From positions 1-32,757 of the forward strand of contig MFNO01000034.1 of NCBI GenBank assembly GCA_001782075.1: a DNA stretch of 32,757 nt, read 5' to 3'. The notes under the pieces were generated by a model. That model ran no database searches, was not told the origin of the DNA, and was given only the letters and a program-made list of their open reading frames with translations. The position numbers and the translations under genes are program-made. This DNA is from Candidatus Levybacteria bacterium RIFCSPHIGHO2_01_FULL_38_26 (lineage in GTDB: Bacteria; Patescibacteriota; Microgenomatia; Levybacterales; UBA12049). How positions within the stretch are numbered: position 1 is the stretch's first letter; every line of letters starts with the position of its first letter. Shown in pieces: positions 1-8,228 of the stretch.

Positions 1-834
1 AACTTTTTCAAATTCCTCGACAGATCTTTGATAATCACCAATATTATGTAAAGCGACAGACAAATTAAATCTTGCATAAATATCATTTGGATTTCGGTTT
101 ACTTCTGATTCTGAAATAGAGACAGCTTTTTGCCAGGCGGTTTTTTCATCGGCATCTTCACCCAAAATAGTCCTTGCAATTTCATCTTTTTCTTGAGGAA
201 CCAATACCAAATATTCATAACTGAATTGCTTCCAAACTGCATTAAAATCATCGTAAGTATATCTCAAGTTTTTTCCCTGAAGAGAGTCGTCCTGGATTAT
301 TTCTTGCGTTGCTTCATCATAACCCTTTATTATTCTGTAATGACCTATATCTTCATTTACCGTTGTCCATGTACGAGTGATGAGCGGTATATCATAGGTG
401 ATGAATTTTTTGATAAGATCTATATTTCCAAGAGGCCTATGGTAGGGAATGAATCCGTATTCTTTTGATTTTTCCGCCAGTTCTTCAAGGGTTACGGATT
501 TATCATCATTATCGCCACCTGGGATTTGATATGGCCTAAGGTCATTGCCTAGCTTTTGCTGAGATTCAAAGATTGCATAATATGAAAGAGCCATAGACAG
601 CGATGCCGGACCGCAGTTGTTGAACGATTGAAATATATGGTAGTCATTTTGTAGGGTTTTACTTAGTGGCGGCTGTTGAAGAGTTGGTGTGGGAGTAGAA
701 GTCGGAGTCGGAATATTTGTTGGCGAAGGCGTAACAGACAACAAATTACCCTGCGGTTTTTTAACCACAAAAAATAAGACCGTAAAGGCTGATATTACGG
801 TTAAAGACAGTAATAACAAAACTAATTTTTGCAT
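1..834 (-). CDS. Membrane-anchored C39-like cysteine peptidase with TPR (3' end cut by window)
   Basis: Reading the minus strand from ATG at 834 gives 278 codons with no stop before the window edge, so the C-terminus is missing. Residues 4-24 are one hydrophobic anchor, followed by a Thr-Pro linker (about 35-58). The peptidase_C39_2-like domain follows: FNNCGPASLSMAL gives Cys74, EDIGHYRIIKGYD gives His165, and IIQDDSLQG gives Asp182, a complete papain-like triad. From about residue 240 a tetratricopeptide-like helix pair begins (YARFNLSVALHNIGDYQRS). The family cleaves or binds peptides, here probably outside the membrane; the substrate is unknown. A -10-like TAAAAT (complement of 841-846) lies 6 nt before the ATG, so the mRNA may be leaderless. 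Domain identity is confident; the biological role is not. Confidence 0.85.
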   Translation of the reverse strand, partial: MQKLVLLLLSLTVISAFTVLFFVVKKPQGNLLSVTPSPTNIPTPTSTPTPTLQQPPLSKTLQNDYHIFQSFNNCGPASLSMALSYYAIFESQQKLGNDLRPYQIPGGDNDDKSVTLEELAEKSKEYGFIPYHRPLGNIDLIKKFITYDIPLITRTWTTVNEDIGHYRIIKGYDEATQEIIQDDSLQGKNLRYTYDDFNAVWKQFSYEYLVLVPQEKDEIARTILGEDADEKTAWQKAVSISESEVNRNPNDIYARFNLSVALHNIGDYQRSVEEFEKV

Positions 835-880
835 TGTTGTATTTTACCAAATTATTTGATATTTTGGGTAGAATGGGATT

Positions 881-914
881 ATGGCCCCACTTCGCCAAGG
901 CTACGAGGGGCCAT
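881..914. repeat. GC-rich hairpin between divergent genes
   Basis: Eight-base perfect arms ATGGCCCC (881-888) and GGGGCCAT (907-914) enclose a loop containing CTTCGCCAAGGCTACGAG, in which TCG/CGA can extend the stem. It is GC-rich in an AT-rich gap between the divergent C39-like and L,D-transpeptidase genes. It could be a dispersed repeat or a structured leader. Confidence 0.5.
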
Positions 915-966
915 GTCTCCGAAGTGTATGTTGGATAAAGAAAATGTTTTTACAGAAAGGAGTGTA

Positions 967-990
967 TTTACATCCACAATGTGGTGTAAA
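967..990. repeat. Leader hairpin upstream of L,D-transpeptidase
   Basis: TTTACATCCAC (967-977) pairs with GTGGTGTAAA (981-990) apart from one bulged base. It lies 12 nt before the 1003 start and just after a purine-rich AGAAAGGAG at 953-961. It could be an mRNA hairpin or an operator. Confidence 0.4.
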
Positions 991-1002
991 TAGCGAAGGG
1001 GC

Positions 1003-1587
1003 ATGGGAAAAATTTTTGTGCTTGTAGTTATAGTAGCCTTGGGGATTCTTGCATACATACAAAGACCTATTGAATCTTCAAGGGAGGTTTTATCGACAAC
1101 TCAAACAGAGTCGGTTCATTGGCTCTCACTTCATAGAAAATCAAATATAGAGTATTTGTATGAAGGCGTCCCGGGACGAAAGGAGCAGAGTAGATTAATA
1201 AAAACATTTAAAGTCAAGACAGGAATTTCTGGTCAGAGTCCCACACCGCTTCCTAAACTTTTAGGCAGAAATTACTGGTTGATTACAGATAAAACTGATT
1301 CTAGCGACAATCCAGAAACCGCGCCATATTTTATTTCGTTGGATATTCCCGTCTCGGAAGAGTATCCGTATGGTCCAATTCCTTATGATGAATGCAATGG
1401 TGAGTGCAATTGGGAGATTCCAGGATATTTCGGACTTCATGGGGTAAATGGTGATATGGAAAAATTATCAGAGCAAAGTCCTGGAAGCTTGGGTTGCATC
1501 CGACACAGCAATGAAGACATAACTTATTTGTTTAATCTTCTCGATCCGAAAAAAGAGGAGATAAGATATTACATAGAAGATATTTGA
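1003..1587 (+). CDS. L,D-transpeptidase (YkuD family), membrane-anchored
   Basis: This 194-residue protein has an N-terminal membrane anchor (residues 4-18) and a YkuD-type catalytic domain. The family forms 3-3 peptidoglycan cross-links or attaches proteins to peptidoglycan outside the membrane. The catalytic signature is visible: His146 in GLHGVNG, then SLGCIRHSNED with Cys165 and Arg167. The usual SHGC has Leu in place of His, which other family members tolerate. Cys131 and Cys135 (DECNGEC) are an extra pair. The domain is short for the family and has no LysM or Ig domain. The ATG is preceded by GAAGGGG. The cupredoxin and DUF1761 genes follow on the same strand after 43 and 16 nt, so the three may be co-transcribed. 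Confidence 0.87.
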   Translation: MGKIFVLVVIVALGILAYIQRPIESSREVLSTTQTESVHWLSLHRKSNIEYLYEGVPGRKEQSRLIKTFKVKTGISGQSPTPLPKLLGRNYWLITDKTDSSDNPETAPYFISLDIPVSEEYPYGPIPYDECNGECNWEIPGYFGLHGVNGDMEKLSEQSPGSLGCIRHSNEDITYLFNLLDPKKEEIRYYIEDI

Positions 1588-1630
1588 TAATTATGTTACA
1601 CTATTATTAATTAAGGAAGGGGGTGAGGAC

Positions 1631-2080
1631 ATGAATAAGGCATTGATGATTCTAGGAGTTTTGGTTTTGGTCGTAATTGGAGGAGTTTTGCTTCTTGGGA
1701 ATTCTTCGAGCGATCAACAATCTTTCCAGGAGACAGTGGAAGAACCTGAAGCTAATATGCAGTCTAACGACACTATTGAATCAACAGATTCAGAGGCGCA
1801 AGCGAATCTAAAAGAATTCACCATTGAAAGCAGAGGTCTAAGCTTTACTCCCGATGAGATTAGGGTAAACGTAGGAGATACAGTAAGGATTAAATACAAA
1901 AATACTGTTGGGACGCACGATTTCACAATTGAAGAGCTTGGTGTTCAGTCGTCGTTAATTGATGCTGGGGAGGAAGCAACGGTGCAATTCGTGGCAGACA
2001 AAGCAGGAGCATATGAATTTTTCTGCTCTGTTCCTGGGCACAGAGAGGCTGGAATGAAAGGGACATTGGTAGTTGAGTAA
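1631..2080 (+). CDS. Membrane-anchored cupredoxin (type 1 copper protein)
   Basis: This 149-residue protein has one hydrophobic anchor (5-23), an acidic Ser/Glu-rich linker (25-60) and a plastocyanin-like domain. All four type 1 copper ligands are visible: His96 (VGTHDF), then Cys132, His137 and Met142 in FFCSVPGHREAGM. Such proteins carry single electrons on the outer face of the cytoplasmic membrane. A likely partner is the multicopper oxidase encoded about 14 kb away, but that is inference. The start is fixed by a strong Shine-Dalgarno region (AAGGAAGGGGGTGAGG) just before the ATG. The downstream DUF1761 gene begins 16 nt after its stop. Confidence 0.92.
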   Translation: MNKALMILGVLVLVVIGGVLLLGNSSSDQQSFQETVEEPEANMQSNDTIESTDSEAQANLKEFTIESRGLSFTPDEIRVNVGDTVRIKYKNTVGTHDFTIEELGVQSSLIDAGEEATVQFVADKAGAYEFFCSVPGHREAGMKGTLVVE

Positions 2081-2096
2081 AAGGGGGTGATAATGA

Positions 2097-2519
2097 GTGA
2101 ATGTTGAAGTAAATTATCTTGCAATTATTTTTGCAGGCGTTTTTTCTATGGCTATAGGTTTTCTGTGGTACTCAAAAATGCTTTTCGGCAAGCCTTGGAT
2201 GAAGCTCTCAGGTTATACGGAAGAGGGTATAAAAAAAGCTCAAAAAGAGATGGGGAAGTTATATGCTTTAAGTTTCGTGGCCACGCTAGTCAGTGCCTAT
2301 GTCTTGTCTCATGTTATAGTGCTTTCTGAAAATTTCTATGACTACAGTAGATTGGCAACAGGAATCAGCAGCGCATTTTGGATGTGGTTTGGATTTATAA
2401 TGCCGGTTCAGTTGACGGGAGAAATTTTTGGTAGTAAAAAATGGACTCTCTTTGCAATAAATACCGGCTATCAATTGACAGCCATTTTGGCAATGGGATT
2501 TGTGATCGCGGTTTTATAA
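2097..2519 (+). CDS. DUF1761 integral membrane protein
   Basis: This 140-residue protein has about four membrane segments and matches DUF1761: an N-terminal VNYLAIIFAGVFSMAIGFLW, then WYSKMLFGKPW, and a later FWMWFGFIMP. Its function is unknown. I choose GTG at 2097 because the nearby ATG at 2093 is out of frame and stops after four codons, while GGGGGTGATA gives a well-placed ribosome-binding site for the GTG. It probably belongs to an operon with the cupredoxin upstream. Confidence 0.85.
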   Translation: MNVEVNYLAIIFAGVFSMAIGFLWYSKMLFGKPWMKLSGYTEEGIKKAQKEMGKLYALSFVATLVSAYVLSHVIVLSENFYDYSRLATGISSAFWMWFGFIMPVQLTGEIFGSKKWTLFAINTGYQLTAILAMGFVIAVL

Positions 2520-2554
2520 ATTTTGTATAATGTTAATGTTGTAATGTATAGTAC

Positions 2555-3493
2555 ATGAAAGCTGCACAGTATAATCGGTATGGTGGACCGGAAGTAATCG
2601 AGATTAAAAATGTCCAAAATCCAATTCCTAAAAAAGGGCAGGTGCTTGTTGAAGTTCATGCAGCTAGTCTAAATCCGTTTGACTACAGACTACGTTTGGG
2701 CTACATGAAAGAAAATATTCCTCTAGACTTTCCTTTTACTATTGGCGGTGATTATTCGGGTGTTGTTACTGATTTAGGAGAAGATGTTTCCGAGTTTAAA
2801 ATAGGGGATGAAATTTACGGGCAAGCACTTGTTTTAATTGGCGCATCCGGAGCTATTGCGGAATTTACCGCGGCAAATGCTGAGAATTCTGCTCTTAAGC
2901 CGGAGAACGTTGATTTTATTCAGGCAGCGTCTTTGCCTCTTGTTGGTTCCAGTGTTATACAAGCTCTTGAAGAACACATAAAACTAAAAAGCGGCGACAA
3001 AATCCTTATTCATGGAGGGGCTGGGGGGATTGGTCATATAGCAGTTCAATTAGCCAAACATCTAGGAGCATATGTCGCGACAACTGCGGGTGGCGATGAT
3101 ATAGAATTTGTTAAAAGTTTTGGAGCCGATGAGGCGATTGATTATAAAACTCAAAAATTTGAAGAGCTACTTCACGACTTTGACGCTGTGTTTGACACCG
3201 TGGGAGGAGAAACAGTAGAGAGGTCGTTTAAAGTTCTTAGAAAAGGCGGGGTCATTGTCTCGATGTTGGGGCAGCCTAATCCTGATCTTGCAAAAGAGCA
3301 GGGTATTACTTCAATAGGGCAAAATACAAAAATAACTTCAGAAAGACTCAAGCGTCTGGGAGAGCTGGTTGATAACGGAGCGATTAAGCCACATGTAGAT
3401 AAAGTGTTTTCGCTTGAAAAAACAAAAGAGGCATTCGAATACCTCGAATCCGGCCACCCCAAAGGAAAAGTAGTTGTGAAGATCAGGGCTTAG
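2555..3493 (+). CDS. NADP-dependent zinc-less MDR oxidoreductase (quinone oxidoreductase-like)
   Basis: This 312-residue protein covers the full medium-chain dehydrogenase/reductase fold. The N-terminal GroES-like part begins MKAAQYNRYGGPEVIEI and contains SLNPFDYRLRLGY. The Rossmann nucleotide-binding motif is HGGAGGIGHIAVQLAKHLGA (about 149-168), and the C-terminus ends in HPKGKVVVKI. I see no catalytic or structural zinc cysteines, which fits the quinone oxidoreductase/enoyl reductase branch that reduces quinones or activated alkenes with NADPH. The exact substrate cannot be told. A TATAAT lies at 2526-2531. Its end overlaps the convergent DUF4260 gene by 4 nt. Confidence 0.88.
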   Translation: MKAAQYNRYGGPEVIEIKNVQNPIPKKGQVLVEVHAASLNPFDYRLRLGYMKENIPLDFPFTIGGDYSGVVTDLGEDVSEFKIGDEIYGQALVLIGASGAIAEFTAANAENSALKPENVDFIQAASLPLVGSSVIQALEEHIKLKSGDKILIHGGAGGIGHIAVQLAKHLGAYVATTAGGDDIEFVKSFGADEAIDYKTQKFEELLHDFDAVFDTVGGETVERSFKVLRKGGVIVSMLGQPNPDLAKEQGITSIGQNTKITSERLKRLGELVDNGAIKPHVDKVFSLEKTKEAFEYLESGHPKGKVVVKIRA

Positions 3494-3834
3494 AGTTTGT
3501 GGATATGGGTGTCTTTGAAATTGGTAGGATATTTTAGACCGAATCCAAAGAACCGATCTATTCCTACATGAGCAATTAGTATTACGCCTAAGTAAAGAAG
3601 GATATCTTGGAATAAAATTCCCACAAAAATTAATAGAGTTGCCAGAATATAATTATGAACAAAATTGTAAATTGTTGCACCCAGTTTTTTGTCTTTTAAG
3701 TATCCGGTCATTGATAGATCGGGGATCAGGAACAAGATTACAAACAATAACCAGTTGCCGTTTGAGAGAAAATAAAAATACAAAGCCGCAAGGAATACAA
3801 ATAGCCCTTCAAGTCTTACAATATTTTTAACCAC
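3490..3834 (-). CDS. DUF4260 family membrane protein
   Basis: This 114-residue hydrophobic protein has four membrane segments. Family hallmarks are the N-terminal RLEGLFVFLAALYFY, PDLSMTGYLKDKKLGA in the middle, YNFVHNY, and the C-terminal IDRFFGFGLKYPTNFKDTH. The function is unknown. The start is GTG (complement of 3832-3834), and TAAACT lies 6 nt upstream on the minus strand, giving a leaderless arrangement. Confidence 0.87.
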   Translation of the reverse strand: MVKNIVRLEGLFVFLAALYFYFLSNGNWLLFVILFLIPDLSMTGYLKDKKLGATIYNFVHNYILATLLIFVGILFQDILLYLGVILIAHVGIDRFFGFGLKYPTNFKDTHIHKL

Positions 3835-3881
3835 AAACTTAGTTTACTAAATTTGATAAAATTTATACAGCGGTACCAAGT

Positions 3882-4430
3882 ATGAATATTACAAGAGTTT
3901 TTTACGCGAAAAATAGAGAGCAGTGGAGGAAATGGTTTGAGGAGAATCATGATAAAGAAAAGGAAGTTTGGCTTATAAATTTCAGAAAGATTTCTGGAAA
4001 AAGAAGTATTCCATATAACGATGCGGTTGAAGAGGCGCTTTGTTTTGGCTGGATAGATTCTACTGTTAAAAGCTTTGATAAAGAATCAACAGTACAGCGC
4101 TATACACCGAGAAACCCGAAGAGCAACTGGTCTCAGTTGAACAAAGAGCGCGCCAGAATGCTTATCGAACGAGGATTGATGACACCAGCCGGACTTTCGA
4201 AATTGGGAAATGTTTTGGACGAGAAGTTTGAGATGCCAAAAGATATATTAAAAAAGCTGAAAAAAGATAAAGAGGCCTGGGGTAATTTTAAAAAATTTCC
4301 TGAAAGATATAAGAGGATTAGAATTGCTTTTATCGATGGTTCAAGAGTAAGGCCGGAGGTTTTTGAAAAAAGATTAAATTACTTTATAAAAATGACAAAG
4401 TTAAATAAAAAATTTGGTATGGTGCAGTAG
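3882..4430 (+). CDS. YdeI/OmpD-associated (OmdA) family protein
   Basis: This 182-residue soluble basic protein starts FYAKNREQWRKWFEENH and contains the family core VWLINFRK, PYNDAVEEALCFGWIDSTVK and RYTPRNPKSNWSQLNKERA. Related proteins are annotated as bacteriocin-protection or YdeI-like, but the molecular role is unsettled. The gene stands alone, with a weak -10-like TATACA about 12 nt before the ATG. Family assignment is sound; function is open. Confidence 0.85.
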   Translation: MNITRVFYAKNREQWRKWFEENHDKEKEVWLINFRKISGKRSIPYNDAVEEALCFGWIDSTVKSFDKESTVQRYTPRNPKSNWSQLNKERARMLIERGLMTPAGLSKLGNVLDEKFEMPKDILKKLKKDKEAWGNFKKFPERYKRIRIAFIDGSRVRPEVFEKRLNYFIKMTKLNKKFGMVQ

Positions 4431-4437
4431 ACGGATC

Positions 4438-4466
4438 TTGATTAATTGCAGAAAGTGTGTTAAATA
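4438..4466 (+). promoter_or_regulatory. Sigma70-type promoter for a leaderless mRNA
   Basis: TTGATT (4438-4443), a 17-nt spacer, and TAAATA (4461-4466). The ATG at 4473 lies 6 nt after the -10 box, so transcription would start at or next to the start codon. Confidence 0.6.
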
Positions 4467-4472
4467 GTAATT

Positions 4473-5630
4473 ATGTCGAAAGTATTTTTTGGCATTTTAT
4501 TTACCTCGTTTTTATTCCTCATACTGATTCCCACATTTGTTTTTGCACAGGAAAATCTCAGATCTGATGAAGTTGCGACTCTTGAAAAAGACGAAGTTAT
4601 AGACAGTGATTATTTTTCAACCGGTGAGAAAGTTGTCTTGTCAGGGACTGTAAATGGAGACGCGTATATCGCGGGGGGAAATGTAATAGTTGATGGTGTT
4701 GTAAACGGAGATCTTTTGGTTGCTGGCGGAAATATTTCCGTACTTGGAAAAGTGGCGGGTGACATACGGGCTGCGGGCGGAAACATAAATATTTCAGGCG
4801 TAGTAGACGGTAATGTTACGACAGTAGGCGGGAATATAGATATAGAACAGAGTTCAAATATTGTCGGTAGCATGGTCGGAGCTGGGGGGAATATTCAGGT
4901 TTTTGGACCAATCGGTAGGGGATTAACAGTTGGAGCAGGGGCACTTACCATAAATAATACAGTTGGTTCTGACATCTTGGCAGGCGTTGGAGAATTTGAT
5001 CTTTCTTCAAACGCGAGAGTTAATGGAGACATTATTTACGCAAGCGAGCGGGAGATAAATATCGCAAATGATGCCACAGTGTCTGGTGAAGTAACACAGC
5101 ATATTGTTCCCAGAGTCGATGTTCCAAAGAAAGAAGGAATCTTGGCTGCTATAAATTTTGGTTGGAATCTTTATACATTTTTAGGGACATTTTTTGTAGG
5201 TGCAATTTTGATTATTTTTGGCCCCAACTATACCCGAAAAGTTGTGGCAAAAATAAATGATAGGCCTTGGATGAGTATGGGAATTGGTTTTCTTGCTCTT
5301 ATCATCACACCTATAATAATTGTTTTATTGTTTATTACTATAATTGGAATTCCTCTTTCAATTTTGCTTCTTGTTTATTACATATTTGTCGTTATGTTCG
5401 CAAAGGTCTTCACAGCTGTATTTTTGGGAGGAAAAATTTCCGGATTCCTAGGTCAGAAATATAATTTATTTATAACTTTTCTTTTTGGGCTAGCAGCCCT
5501 TTCTATTGTAGGACTCATTCCAATTGTTGGAGGTATAATATCATTTGTTGCAATGCTAGCAGGATTTGGAGCTGTTGTCTTAACAAAGAGAGAGCTATTT
5601 TTGAATCTTCGTTCTAAAAAAATAATTTGA
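4473..5630 (+). CDS. Bactofilin-like repeat protein with signal peptide and C-terminal membrane segments
   Basis: This 385-residue protein begins with a signal peptide (1-25, ending FVFAQ). Residues about 50-205 are a beta-helix-like series of short repeats of the kind VNGDAYIAGGNVIVDG and VAGDIRAAGGNINISG, as in polymer-forming/bactofilin domains. Four to five membrane segments occupy about 225-375. The repeat domain should therefore be outside the membrane, unlike cytoplasmic bactofilins. Its role is unknown; a surface or envelope-shape function is inference. The promoter at 4438-4466 implies a leaderless message. Confidence 0.8.
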   Translation: MSKVFFGILFTSFLFLILIPTFVFAQENLRSDEVATLEKDEVIDSDYFSTGEKVVLSGTVNGDAYIAGGNVIVDGVVNGDLLVAGGNISVLGKVAGDIRAAGGNINISGVVDGNVTTVGGNIDIEQSSNIVGSMVGAGGNIQVFGPIGRGLTVGAGALTINNTVGSDILAGVGEFDLSSNARVNGDIIYASEREINIANDATVSGEVTQHIVPRVDVPKKEGILAAINFGWNLYTFLGTFFVGAILIIFGPNYTRKVVAKINDRPWMSMGIGFLALIITPIIIVLLFITIIGIPLSILLLVYYIFVVMFAKVFTAVFLGGKISGFLGQKYNLFITFLFGLAALSIVGLIPIVGGIISFVAMLAGFGAVVLTKRELFLNLRSKKII

Positions 5631-5635
5631 TAAAT

Positions 5636-6259
5636 TTACTGGTTTAGTACGAAATTAAATTCCGCCTGCATTACGTTTTCACTTGCTTCCACCGTCATTA
5701 TAAGCTCCTGGTTGAAAATAGAATCAGTTTGGTTTTTGGGGTCATTTGGGAAATAAATCTGGGAAGTTAGAATAGGTCCGTTTGGAGGCATTACTTTTAC
5801 ATGTATGTGGGCGGGTCTTGATCCGTATTGAGCCGGTACAATAGTTTCGAGCCTGTACATTCCTTTTTCATCAGCGAATTGATGTCCTCTAAGTCGGTAT
5901 CTGGCATTGTCATAAACGCCATTGCTATCTGCCTGCCAAAAATCAAGCCACGCATTGGAAATCGGATTGCAATTTTTGTCGTAAATATAACCGGTAATAA
6001 TTAATATCTCGCCGCTAATTCCTTCGGCTATGTTGTTTCTCAAGGGAGACCCCGATTTGTAATAAGGTCCTTCTGTTTGGGAAGGAGTAGGGTTTTCAGT
6101 ACAATCTGTTGAGTCTGGTTGAGCTGGAGCGGAAGTAACACTTGCCGATTCTTGTGTTTGGTGGGTTGGCGCGATTGATGTTTGCCTTCCCAAAATAAAA
6201 TATACACCGCCTACAATAAATATTGCAACAAATACGTAGATTAATGATTTATTTTTCAT
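5636..6259 (-). CDS. Membrane-anchored intradiol ring-cleavage dioxygenase-like protein
   Basis: This 207-residue protein has an N-terminal anchor (7-23), a low-complexity linker, and an intradiol dioxygenase-like domain from about residue 56 (PTPSQTEGPYYKSGSPLR). All four non-haem Fe(III) ligands known from protocatechuate 3,4-dioxygenase are visible: Tyr116 in NGVYDN, Tyr145 in VPAQYG, and His151 and His153 in RPAHIHVKV. The family opens catechol-type rings with O2. The extracellular, anchored form and the absence of any aromatic catabolic genes nearby suggest another substrate. It lies 11 nt downstream of the amidase gene on the same strand and may share its message; a -10-like TATAAT also precedes it. 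It converges with the bactofilin-like gene. Confidence 0.87.
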   Translation of the reverse strand: MKNKSLIYVFVAIFIVGGVYFILGRQTSIAPTHQTQESASVTSAPAQPDSTDCTENPTPSQTEGPYYKSGSPLRNNIAEGISGEILIITGYIYDKNCNPISNAWLDFWQADSNGVYDNARYRLRGHQFADEKGMYRLETIVPAQYGSRPAHIHVKVMPPNGPILTSQIYFPNDPKNQTDSIFNQELIMTVEASENVMQAEFNFVLNQ

Positions 6260-6270
6260 AAGCGATATTA

Positions 6271-7038
6271 TTATAGCTCCAATAATCCTTCTGATTCAAG
6301 GTAAGTCATAATTCCCTCGGCAATTCCCTTAGCAGAGATTTGGGGATTGTCAACGATAATTTTCCGGTCGGAAGCACTAGTCAAAAATCCAGTTTCAAGA
6401 ATAGCAGAGGCTGTCATTGGGTGAACAGCATGTTCGTATCGCCAATAGGAAAACGCGTAGTATCCGCGCATATTCCTTGAAACATTTGGGTCTTTAGGAA
6501 GGCTTGTTGTTTCTTGATAAGTCATTTCCATTTTCTCAACAAGGCTATTTGCTTTTCCGCTCATGTCTCTTCGCGGTGCTGCCGCTTTAAACCCCGATTT
6601 ACTTGGATCAAGACTTCCATCCGCGTGGATTGAGACAAAAACATCAGCCCAATACTTTGGAGGAATAGTTGCAGGAAGAACATCGACCACAATTCCATTT
6701 TCTTCTAAAATTTTTTTTGTTTCCTCTACTATTTCATAGTTTACCTCCCATTCGGATTTGCCCCCGCCTGAAGAGCCCGTATTATTGCGTAGTCGTCTTA
6801 GCTCATCCGGTACTTCTTCGCTTTTCCAGTGTCCAACCTGGAGTCCGACTTTTGGCGGACCATCAGGGCGTTCCCAATTTTCAAGCCAGGGATAATCGAA
6901 GTTATTCGGGAGTTGTTCGTCCAATGGATCATAAGGAGGAGCGCCGCTAATTTGATGGGATGTTTTAAAAAAGGAAATATTTGTGACTATCAATATTACT
7001 ATAAAAAGAGAAGTGAGGATGAATAGACTTTTTTTCAC
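6271..7038 (-). CDS. N-acetylmuramoyl-L-alanine amidase (Amidase_3 family)
   Basis: This 255-residue protein has an N-terminal anchor or signal (4-22) and an Amidase_3 domain from about residue 63. Zinc-binding and catalytic residues fit: His70 (GLQVGHW), Glu98 (SEWEVNYEI), His138 (VFVSIHADG) and catalytic Glu215 (ILETGFLT). The family cuts the amide between muramic acid and the stem peptide. The start is GTG (complement of 7036-7038). TATACT lies 9 nt upstream on the minus strand, within a 64-nt divergent promoter region shared with the hydrolase gene at 7103. Confidence 0.9.
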   Translation of the reverse strand: MKKSLFILTSLFIVILIVTNISFFKTSHQISGAPPYDPLDEQLPNNFDYPWLENWERPDGPPKVGLQVGHWKSEEVPDELRRLRNNTGSSGGGKSEWEVNYEIVEETKKILEENGIVVDVLPATIPPKYWADVFVSIHADGSLDPSKSGFKAAAPRRDMSGKANSLVEKMEMTYQETTSLPKDPNVSRNMRGYYAFSYWRYEHAVHPMTASAILETGFLTSASDRKIIVDNPQISAKGIAEGIMTYLESEGLLEL

Positions 7039-7067
7039 AATTTATTAAGTATACCAAAAATACCTTA

Positions 7068-7096
7068 TTTATTCCTGGTAATACCTGCGGTATACT
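7068..7096 (+). promoter_or_regulatory. Promoter for a leaderless mRNA (hydrolase gene)
   Basis: TATACT (7091-7096) is followed 6 nt later by the ATG at 7103. A weak -35 TTTATT (7068-7073) lies 17 nt upstream. An imperfect palindrome AATACC/GGTATA surrounds TGC at the -10 element and could be an operator. Confidence 0.5.
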
Positions 7097-7102
7097 AATA
7101 GG

Positions 7103-8218
7103 ATGGAAAATTTTTCATCTGATCAAAACACTCTGCCCGATCCCTACTACAACAAGCCCGTTTATCGTAAAAAGACGTGGTTTTATTTGGGGTTTTTTGT
7201 AATTTTCTGTCTCTTTTTATTGACAGTAGTATTTGTGTTTATAAAAAAACCTGCTCAGATCGCTAATGAACCTTTTGCATCAAGCGGTAATGTCATGGCG
7301 ACTCCTACGCCAACTCCTATGCCCTTTTATGAAATTACTATTCCGTATCTGCGTGAAAGGGAATATAAAAGCAGCCTTGGTGATCTCCAAAAGACCTATG
7401 AAACTCAAAATTACTCTGCGTATGTGACAAGTTACGATTCAGATGGATTGAGAGTAAATGGTTTACTGACTCAGCCAAAATCAGAGATGCCAGTTGGAGG
7501 ATGGTCCGCGATTATTTTTGTGCATGGATATATCCCTCCAAAATCATATCAGACAACCCAAAATTATTATGATTATGTGGATTTTTTGGCTCGAAACGGA
7601 TTTGTGGTTTTTAAGATAGATCTTCGGGGACACGGAACTTCGGAAGGAGAAACGGGAGGGGCGTATTATTCATCCGATTATATTGTTGATACGCTAAATG
7701 CTTATTCTGCTTTGCAAAGTTCTTCATTTATAAATCCCGAAAAGATAGGGTTGTGGGGACACAGTATGGCTGGGAATGTTGTCATGCGAAGTTTTGCGGC
7801 AAAACCTGAGATACGTGCCGTAGTAGTTATGGCAGGCGCTGTTTATTCTTATATAGACTTTAGGGAATATGGGATAAATGACTCAAGCTACAGACCGCCC
7901 GAGATGAGCTCTGAGAGGGTGAGAAAAAGACAACAGCTTATCGATACATATGGACAGCCAAGCAGAGAAAGTGTTTTTTGGCAGCAGGTCGCGCCGACAA
8001 ATTATCTGTCTGATCTGAAAGGCGCGATTCAGATCCATCATGCTACAGATGATCCTGTTGTGAGTATCGATTACAGCAGGAATCTAATTTCTTTGCTTAA
8101 TACAAAGAATGTTTTAAACGAGTTTTATGAATATCCAAGCGGAGGACATAACTTAACCGGAACCAGCTTTACTCAATCAATGCAAAGAACTGTAAATTTC
8201 TTTACAAATAATCTATAA
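7103..8218 (+). CDS. Membrane-anchored alpha/beta hydrolase (S9/dienelactone hydrolase-like)
   Basis: This 371-residue protein has a cytoplasmic N-terminus, one membrane segment (27-47), a Thr-Pro linker (67-75) and an extracytoplasmic alpha/beta hydrolase domain. The oxyanion strand is IIFVHGY (137-143). The nucleophile elbow is GLWGHSMAGN (Ser221), the acid is Asp317 in HHATDDPVV, and the base is His349 in SGGHN. FKIDLRGHGTSEG is typical of the prolyl-oligopeptidase/dienelactone hydrolase group, which hydrolyses peptide or ester bonds. The substrate is unknown. The divergent neighbour is a peptidoglycan amidase. Confidence 0.88.
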   Translation: MENFSSDQNTLPDPYYNKPVYRKKTWFYLGFFVIFCLFLLTVVFVFIKKPAQIANEPFASSGNVMATPTPTPMPFYEITIPYLREREYKSSLGDLQKTYETQNYSAYVTSYDSDGLRVNGLLTQPKSEMPVGGWSAIIFVHGYIPPKSYQTTQNYYDYVDFLARNGFVVFKIDLRGHGTSEGETGGAYYSSDYIVDTLNAYSALQSSSFINPEKIGLWGHSMAGNVVMRSFAAKPEIRAVVVMAGAVYSYIDFREYGINDSSYRPPEMSSERVRKRQQLIDTYGQPSRESVFWQQVAPTNYLSDLKGAIQIHHATDDPVVSIDYSRNLISLLNTKNVLNEFYEYPSGGHNLTGTSFTQSMQRTVNFFTNNL

Positions 8219-8228
8219 TTATTCAACT

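Noticed and set aside
130-468. Plus-strand open frame of 112 codons
   Set aside because: It lies entirely antisense to the C39-like peptidase, whose catalytic motifs are intact, and its composition is not protein-like.
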